Below are positions 56,568 through 64,000 of a stretch of 64,000 bases of DNA, piece by piece. The notes beneath the pieces are model-generated. The model worked only from the letters and a program-made list of their open reading frames with translations. It did not search any database and was not told where the DNA came from. Made by a program: the position numbers and the translations under genes. Within the stretch, counting starts at the first letter, position 1. The number at the start of each line of letters is the position of its first letter. This DNA is from Clitopilus passeckerianus (Eukaryota > Basidiomycota > Agaricomycetes > Agaricales > Entolomataceae), in the NCBI GenBank assembly GCA_944990035.1, contig CALYLX010000127.1, positions 1,054,001-1,118,000 on the forward strand, written 5' to 3'.

Positions 56568-58527
56568 ATGAGTTCGAGGACATTAACCAGGCGTTGGGAA
56601 GCTCTGAAACGTAGAAACCCACTCCGCTCAGTTCTCCGAAAAGTAAAAGTAACCGCCATTCCACTGGAGCGTTCCTCAGATCTGTTGAGGTTGCTTCCAA
56701 CCGAGCTGCAACTCCAAATTCTTCACTTCGTGGATATAGGAGATATCCTTGCACTCCGTCAGGTAGGGATACCCTGTTCATCATCGTTGAAACATTCCAA
56801 CCGAAGCTTACAGACTTGTAGAACGTTGGAAGCTCTGACACGGATGCAGGACGTTTGGCTAACGGCAACTCGCAATCTAGTTTCCACATTTGGGGTTCTC
56901 CAGAAGTCATATGATTTTGCCACCATGTCGTCAAACGCCCTCGAATTGCTTGTCCTGCGTGCCGTCTGCTTTCCGAAGGCACTCTTGAGACCAGACAAAT
57001 CTATCCTCTCTCGTCGACTTGCAGAATTGCAACCTCCTCAGGTCTCCACCATTGACAGGTCGATCTCAAATGAAACAGGTGGCTCTGCAAATACTATCCA
57101 TGCAGTTACTTATAACTCGTAAGTACTTGGTCCCATCAGGGCCTCCACCCACTGAACACTGCACTGGCAGATCCAATGCGAGGTTTAACTCCAGCCTTCT
57201 CGTGCCTGGAGGTCGTTATCTGTTTACGAGTGTCTCCACGAATTCACCACTCGAGTTGGGCCCTCAGTCAATCCATCTCTGGGATTTGGAGTCCCAGTCC
57301 CTTGAAAATGGGATGAGTTCCGTTCCTCTCATTTCAAGTGACTTTAGTGTTGAGGAACTAAAACTTCACAAGGCCTTTCCAACCACTTGTGGTCGAGGAA
57401 TACGGCTGTTGGCATTTGGGGGGCTATGGTAAGTAGTACATTTGCCTTCAAAGAAGCATGACCTGACACCAGTTTTTATAGGACTCGGGATCCCTTTGGC
57501 CGTAAACAGTCATTCAGAGTTTATGAGATTTTCCCTCGAGACAGTAATCCCACACTCATGCTTATAGCCAAACTACAAGTGAGGGTCACCTATGACCCTT
57601 TTCATGGGCACCGGTCCGATGAATTCATCTTACACATTGACGGCAGATTGATCATCTGGAACTTCGAATCCAAGACTACCTTCGAGAAAGATTTTAATGG
57701 GGAGTTCCGCTCTGTGAGTTTTTCAAATTTTGTTTTGGCTGTGTCAGAGCATTTATTGAGCCTTACTGGGATAGATCTTTGCTACCGGGAATTACATCTG
57801 TTTTGTTGATGCATTCGCTGTGGTCATCTGGGAAGTTATCCGTGACGATAACGAGCACAAAACTCCCATTGATCTTGTCTTCCATCAGCACGTACCTATC
57901 CCTCTGGTCACGCCTGCTCAGAACCTCCATCGTCACATATCCCGACTCTCAGTGACGAGCTCAGAAGAACCCGATACCCCTCATTACATATCCATAGAAT
58001 ACCAGACGGCAGGCACGAGGGGTTCCCGGGAATTCATCCTCAGCGATGTATTCCGCCTTTGGCCTCAGCAACTTGAAAACGGAGCCGCCCAGTATTCTAT
58101 CGAACGTGTTCATCCGACCGTCCGAATTGCGCTCAATGGTAACTTCAACTGGTCTAGGAGCTGCGGGGTCAATACTTTGGCCACGGGGTGCTTCTTTCGA
58201 ACTATTGCCATGTGTACATCCCGAGACAAGGAACATATACGGGTGCTTATCACAGATCTGAGGGATCACAGGCTCTCTGCTAGCTCCAATGCTGTTCCGG
58301 ATTTTGTTCAGCATGTCCGTCTTCTGCCAGCATCGGACGTGTGCCAGGATAGCGAAGGAATAGTGGACTATGCCCTCTGCCTATTCTCTGGTCGTCTTAT
58401 TTTATTGCTCAGGTGTCGGATGAGGATTTGCGTCGTTGACTTTGTCCCTAAGACGTGGCAACATGGGAAGACCGTTGGGAAACCAATTTCGAAAGTAGAT
58501 TATTCGTCGGTCAAGTTCTTGTCCTAG
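56568..58527 (+). CDS. F-box protein, third copy type, with beta-rich C-terminal region
   Basis: 580-aa F-box protein unlike the tandem pair at 21-25 kb. Exons 56568-56762, 56814-57118, 57171-57428, 57482-57713 and 57775-58527. A basic N-terminus precedes the F-box LLPTELQLQILHFVDIGDIL, which is cut by an intron (56763-56813, 51 nt, stop-free) before ALTRMQDVWLTATR. The rest reads as beta-strand blades with recurring hydrophobic-W-D/E patterns (SIHLWDLESQSL, RLIIWNFESKTTF, VVIWEVIRDDN), suggesting a WD40-like propeller, a common substrate-binding partner of F-boxes. No target can be inferred. Confidence 0.82.
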
Positions 58528-59757
58528 GCACGGACCTATTATCGATTTTACCCATCAGATCTTTCATCTTACCATGATGATAATCTTGGTTGGGGAATTC
58601 TATCGTCGTATTCACCTTTTTATATCTTTCCGGATAACACGGCTCATGTATAGATACCCCATCTCCAACAATATACACACCTTTTCCTTTTCGAAACACC
58701 TCACATATCTGTATAGTACAGCGGCTGATATTTACCTAAGTTCTCCCGCCCAATCTCATACAATGCGTACTTATCATCTTGTAACAAAAACGTCCAGTTT
58801 TTCTCAGCAATCGTCAATTGTTGGCACTACATAGAAAGCGACCTACTCCACCATCTGACACTGACGGAAAGTTATCACAGTAACTACTACAACAAACCAA
58901 CCGATATCATGCCGCAAAACCCGAGCAACAGAAAGATAACACGACGCCACGCAATGACGACATAAACATGTAGTGGCGTATCTTCAACTGAATTGAGCAG
59001 GTTCGACGGAGATAACATACGGAAAAACATATTCTCTTATTGACAGCGAAGGGGTAGTAGCCCGGAATAACGTGTAGTAGTTGGGGAATGAATCGAGAAA
59101 ATCGAATGAAGAGATCCGACAGGGGAGTCAGAGGTCCTACCTGCCATAAAAATGCACAAATGACGGGCATAAGCCACGATGTTGTGGATCTCAACTCTGT
59201 TCTCTTGCGATGATCAGCCTTCCCGAGTATAAAGCATGCGAAGGGTCTCCTCAGTCCCGTCATGACGTAGCATCTCTGGCTGCAGAGCAGGAGGGACAGG
59301 TCAATGGAACGTGGTACACGACTTGAACAAGTTTACAAAATAACGCAATGGTGATGCAATGATTCTAATATCTAATTTGAATTGTCAACCTCGTAGGAAT
59401 AAGTTTTGAATTGAAAGTCTCTGAATAAATTTCCGTCTGAGGACACAGTTGTGAATGTAAGATAGCAAATAACAAAGGATAACGGGTTTTATGCACATAA
59501 GAAAGCAATCGTAAGCAGAAAGGGTATCGTCCATGCCATAACTTGGTATGTAATTGTCCGCAAGAAAGGATGAAAATGAAAGTGTGTGTAGTCTGTGGTG
59601 GGTCCATCTATGAAAAAGGAACGTTGTCGTATTTTTCCAGCCGATCTGATGCTTTAGTGTCAAAGTCCACGTTCAACGCTAGGTAAAATGAAATGAATGA
59701 AAGTTCGTAAGGCGGGCCCTTGCCGTTATCCTTGTCCAGCGTGTCGGTCCGAGACGT
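58528..59757. other. Convergent region with one uncertain 118-codon frame
   Basis: 1.2 kb between converging genes. A minus-strand ATG frame (59263-58907) encodes 118 residues with hydrophobic stretches and contains GTAGGA and TTCAG-type splice-like sites, but no family, codon or neighbour evidence supports it. The rest holds 3' regions of both genes. Confidence 0.35.
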
Positions 59758-62700
59758 TTAGTACGAGAACACCATCAACCAAGGGTTTAGAACGATCTAA
59801 AGATTCAGGAGAAAGCAAGAATGCCGTCAGTATGTGAACGTGGATCAAACGGGCACTCGGACTCACCGGGAAAAGAATGTGGCATCCAGCTAGCATCCTG
59901 TAGGATTCAGAACAAGCATCAGTCAATCTTAAGAGGAGTAGACGAGAGTAGGGAGAATCACTCACGCAACGGGGAATATCACAGCCCATCCTGACCCATC
60001 GACTCTCCACTCAATTGGCACCAGTGGGGTCGCACAGACGATCATGCCTAGAATAAGGATGAACGACAGGGACAGCGGGAACCAGAATCTATGTGAGGTT
60101 TGCAGATGAGTTTCATAGACGGAAGTAGAAGGAAGTAAGGAATTGGAAGTCAGGACTTGAACTCACCTCTTGCAAATCTTCGGAATCTCCTTGAAGAAAT
60201 TCGACCTCTCCACCTCCTTGATCGTTGCAGACCAGGTGATATTATGCGAAAACAAATGCGCGAGCATAGCCTGCGTGAGTGGGATTGAGAGGCCTCCAAA
60301 GAAGAAGAAACTAGTCCAAATTGTTCAGACGTGGTCCCTATGCAGAAAGGACGACCAGAAGACTCACAAGAAAGGAATCCACATCAAATTCTCCAAAAAC
60401 GCCTCCACGAACCCCGCCAACCCAAGCCGATACTGCAACACTGAATACCCGACCGTCCCGCTACCAAAGAACACCACAGTCGTAGCGAGCCAAATCTCGA
60501 AACTGTGCAGGTAGTACCCGTCGACGTCGAATTGGAACCCGAGGAGCACGTAGTTGATGATGGCGATGGTTATGCCTGCTGCTATGCCGTAGTAGGAGAA
60601 CATGTCTGGGAGGGACGGGGTCAGATTATTAGGTGGGAGGAAGAGGAGAAAGGGAAGACGTACAGGCCAAACTCGAAATCTTGTAATGAATCGGAACATT
60701 GGACCACACGAAGTTATGTATACTCTTCGAGATCGGGCCTTTGCGCCACCACTGTGCGATCGGGTTGAATAGCAGTCTGTGCAGGCTTGATCAGCTCCGA
60801 ACGAATATCGACGGAGGAAGTGATATGGGGGAGAAACTCACTCGCTACATCCATACGAATATTTTTGCCACCTGTTACATTCATCATCCACACTCAGCGA
60901 CACACCCTCTTTGAACCCTCCCTTTGAGTACGTCGCCCACCTAACGACATACCCCTTCTGCATCAACCTCAACGCCATATCAAAATCCTCCGAAACATTA
61001 CTCTCACTCCAAATCTTCTCCTTCCCGTCCTCCGGATCGACGAACGCGACGTCTTGGATGGCTTTCCAGAGGAGGAAGGCATTGTGGCCCATGAAGGGTG
61101 CGATTTCTCCGTTGGCACAGGCTGCCAGTTCGACAGTCAGTTTCACAAACTAGATGGAAGGAAGAGAGGGAGACGGGACTAACCAACCCCAATACACCTA
61201 TTAACCCTCCTCGTAAAATACGCAATCCCGTTCTCGAAATAATGTCCCGCCACTTTCAACACGTCGCTTTCGTGTTGCAGGATCGCTACCCTGCCTCCTC
61301 CATTCCCACCTTCCTCGTCGTCCTCATCGTGAACCCCACCCAGCATCTCCCGCGCAGCATCCCGCAAACAATCCTCCGGAACGACCGTATCCGAATCAAC
61401 CAAAAGAATAATCTCCCCTATCCTCAACCCACTCGGGTTCGCCTCAGAGGCCCATGGACGGTGCGTAGACCCGGATTCGTTGTACATCTCGGTGAGGGCG
61501 AGGGAGAGGGCTTGAGATTCGAGAGATTGTTGGTGTTGGGGTGCCGAGGTCGAGTTTGGATCGGTGGTGGTGGCGGTAGGGGCGGTGGCTGCTGCCTCCT
61601 CCTCCTTCAACAACCTCGCCAAATGCCTCTCCATCTTCAACGACAACGTCAGGCCATAATTCAAGTTCGAAGCCTTCTTGAACCGCCCCGCTCTATGGAA
61701 CGGCTTGCCGTTCCCATTCCCTCCCTTCTCCACATCCCTTTCTCCTCCCTCCTCTTTCTCTCCATTAGTCCCCACCTCACCTCCCCCTTCGCCTCGGTCC
61801 CCCAAATCCCCCTCCCCAGGCCTCGCAACCCACGCCACCCCAAACTGCCTATAAAAACCCACCCTCCTCTCCCTCTCCTCCTCGGGTAGCACTCTCAACC
61901 CATCATCACAGACGAAGATGGAAGAGGTCCCGCCTTGTCGGGCGTATGTCTGTTGGGCGCGTTTTAGGGAGTAGATTGAGGGGGCTCTGTGTGTTCGTCA
62001 GCACTACTATTCGCTTTTCGTGAAAGGGAAGGAGAGGAGGGAGAAGGGAGGAGTGGAACAGGGAGGAATAAAGAAAGGAACTCACAAAACCCCATCCAAC
62101 CCCTCCTTATACACCGGCATCTGTATCGTCACATGCGGCAACTTATCATCCACTTTTTTGTCAGCCGGGGGTGGGGAGCCGGAGTAGTACGCTGAGTTGC
62201 GGTGGTATTGCTCGATGGGCCCGAGGGCCATGGTGAGGTTTTGGATTATTTGGAGGGAGAAGAACTGGTGTGTGGTCCACAAAGGGTTTCGTTAGTCTCG
62301 AGGTTTGGGGGCGGAGAGGGAAGGGAGGAGAAGGGACGTACGAGTGACACACAAAACAAAAACGGCATCGTAACCACCAACGCGAACCGCTCAAACTTCC
62401 CGTCGAGGAAGTATTCTTGGAGGAGAGTGCGGATCCCTCGGCCGATTATGACTGTATCATAAATAACATAAAATCAATTAGTATAAGTATATCAAGAGAC
62501 GAAAGAGAAAAACGCACCGAAACTCAACCCAGCAGCCAACCCATTATAAATGGGTGCGTACAGCGTCACCCTCCTCACTCCCCCTCCTCCTTCTGCGTTG
62601 TTTTGGAGGGCTTTTTCCAGGTCCTCAGCCGACACGGCGGGTGAGGAAGAAGAGGTGGGATGAGGTTGGGTGGGGACGAAGTATTTCTTGCCGTACCATG

Positions 62701-63745
62701 TCCTCTTCTCCTTCTCCTTCTTTACTTCCCTCTCATTCGAGGTAGTGGGAGGCTCGAAGGAGTGAGAGTGAGCGACGGAGTTAGGAACGTCCACACCCCC
62801 GACGATGTCATTGTCATCGTTGATCGCGACTGAGGAGATAGAGGGAGAGGAAGGACGGATTTCAGATCGTAGGCCACTCCCGCTGGTCGCGTCGCGGTGG
62901 AGTTTCGGCTGTCCACCGACGCGAGGTTTGTTGGTCTTCCAGCTGCTTGGAGGAGCGTTCCCAACTGCGAAGGAAGGAGGAGCAGGATGTCCAAGGGAAG
63001 AAGAATGCGTCAACGAAGGCGCCAAGTTCTCATTCGAGCCATCTAGACTGCTCCTCCTCGACTGCCTTCCCGACCCAGATCCAGACAAGGGAGGTGTAGA
63101 CGCTACCAAACTCGGACTTCTCCCACCCACACTCCCAGTCAAGTTCTCCCTCCAAAGAAGCTTAATCAACCGCTCGTCGAAGTCCTGACACATGGGAATG
63201 ATGCGGTCGAGGTCGTCGGACCAGACGATGAGGACGCGTTCGTCGAGGATGAAGGCTGCGCATTGGTCCCTCTCGGCTGTGGGGAGGTGGAGGAGGGTGG
63301 GGAGGATTTGGATGCGGGTGTCTGTGTCTATGTAGAATGAGGTCGGGGGTGGGGGGTCTGGGTTAGAGGGAGGGGTGGGAGAGGTTGAGGAAGGACGAGA
63401 GGAGGAGGAGGGAGGGGTGTGAGTGCCAGGAGTACCAGTGGGAGAGGTAGTAGGAGGGGTGGAAGGGGAGGCGAGAGCCTGTGCTATAGCAGCATGAACA
63501 GCAGCGGAACGAATCTTGACAGCCACAGCTGGGTTCAACTGCCTCACTGCCTCTTCAAAGGGGAGGAGAGAGGGCGTTTCGTAGGGGAATATCCTGAATT
63601 CTGGTTCACTCTCATCGTTGTTGGTGTTGGCGATGCGGAGAGCTACACCGGAAGAGATGGTGGACTCGTTGGGACGGAACCAGGCGTCGCCTTGGGTTTG
63701 GCGGAAGAGGTAGTGAAGGAGCGCGTCGTTTCTGTCGTAGTCCAT
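59758..63745 (-). CDS. Family 2 polysaccharide synthase (GT2, cellulose/hyaluronan-synthase-like)
   Basis: Processive membrane glycosyltransferase, 1095 aa. Exons 63745-62518, 62451-62342, 62264-62086, 61986-61184, 61121-60842, 60776-60664, 60605-60368, 60310-60167, 60088-59966, 59897-59867, 59796-59758. The first ~410 residues are soluble, with a Ser/Pro-rich middle and a final hydrophobic turn (IYNGLAAGLSF). GT2 signature residues follow in order: VTIQMPVYKEGLDGVL, FVCDDG, LLVDSDT (DxD), IAPFMGHNAFL, VSEDFDMALRL (catalytic Asp) and NRWQKYSYG, the Q/RxxRW-type product-binding motif. Then five or more membrane helices and a C-terminal LNPWLMVFSY. A Gly/Glu-rich insert (61560-61800) splits the catalytic domain. 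It probably makes a cell-wall or capsule-type beta-glycan; the sugar cannot be told from sequence. Confidence 0.9.
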
Positions 63746-64000
63746 GGCAGACGACGAAGAGACGGAGAAACAGACGGAGAAGTAGAAGGGATGTTATTTT
63801 TGTGATTCCGAAAATGGGAGTACACGGGGGTCGTGTTGTTCGGAAGAGATAACGTTAGTTAGGAACGCGGGATGATAATTAACAGACGTCATTCCTCCCG
63901 ATAACACTTTGTTCTTCTTCTCCTCGGCTTCAACATCGGCTGGAGATAAGACTCCTTTCGGTGCATCTGGTGAGGTAAAGGCCTGCCAAAAGACAGGAGT
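63746..64000. other. Upstream region of the GT2 synthase
   Basis: 255 bases at the window edge. No coding evidence; it contains the GT2 promoter. Confidence 0.4.

Noticed and set aside
58907..59263. Minus-strand 118-codon frame with hydrophobic stretches
   Set aside because: No family match, contains splice-like signals that break it, and no supporting context; kept only as a remark in the spacer entry.
61098..61889. Plus-strand 263-codon frame
   Set aside because: Antisense to the GT2 catalytic domain, with unnatural Pro/Arg/Leu composition and no motif.
1..64000. CRISPR arrays, bacterial operons, viral genes, rRNA
   Set aside because: No regularly spaced repeats, ribosome-binding-site-led gene strings, viral families or rRNA stretches were seen; gene structure is eukaryotic throughout.

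Overview
The window looks like nuclear DNA of an agaricomycete (mushroom-forming basidiomycete). Most genes are split by short introns of about 48-65 nt with GT(A/G)NGT donors. Family content agrees: a DUF6535 membrane protein, a NACHT-type NTPase, several F-box proteins, a GMC oxidoreductase, a GH95 hydrolase and a beta-lactamase-like secreted protein. No rRNA, CRISPR, bacterial operon or virus was seen. Exon joins below were inferred by hand from splice signals and reading phase. Every multi-exon model closes in frame, except the first gene, which leaves the window.

Layout. 1-1.1 kb: 5' part of a mitochondrial type II NADH dehydrogenase (minus). 1.7-3.8 kb: GMC oxidoreductase (minus). 4.8-7.1 kb: NACHT-like NTPase. 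7.3-8.0 kb: broken copy of an HNH-nuclease gene with a 234-bp MITE-like element beside it. 8.4-10.4 kb: secreted beta-lactamase-like hydrolase (minus). 10.8-11.8 kb: intact HNH gene. 12.5-16.0 kb: gamma-tubulin complex component 2. 16.5-21.0 kb: tandem MATE transporters duplicated with their upstream regions. 21.5-25.3 kb: tandem F-box genes. 25.8-26.7 kb: CUE-domain ER protein. 27.2-28.7 kb: intronless indole-3-glycerol-phosphate synthase with a decayed PRAI domain (minus). 29.3-32.0 kb: tandem aldo-keto reductases. 32.3-32.6 kb: probable small Cys-rich protein (minus). 33.7-34.6 kb: kinase-like protein. 35.0-37.8 kb: Ser-rich membrane protein (minus). 38.3-39.2 kb: class I glutamine amidotransferase. 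39.5-40.5 kb: syntaxin-8-type SNARE (minus). 40.9-43.8 kb: DUF6535 protein (minus). 45.0-48.4 kb: secreted GH95 glycosidase (minus). 50.0-55.9 kb: two MDR oxidoreductase paralogs in inverted orientation around the eIF3 subunit L gene. 56.6-58.5 kb: F-box protein. 59.8-63.7 kb: GT2 polysaccharide synthase (minus).

Housekeeping genes (NADH dehydrogenase, GCP2, CUE protein, SNARE, eIF3L, GT2 synthase) alternate with lineage-expanded families that show fresh duplication and decay: HNH, MATE, F-box, AKR and MDR. The genes do not form one pathway. The most noteworthy observations are two 6-nt micro-exons in GH95, a TRP1 relative without its amidotransferase and with a dead-looking PRAI domain, an aldo-keto reductase that lost its catalytic Asp through a 9-nt deletion, the HNH pseudogene plus MITE, and the inverted MDR pair around eIF3L.
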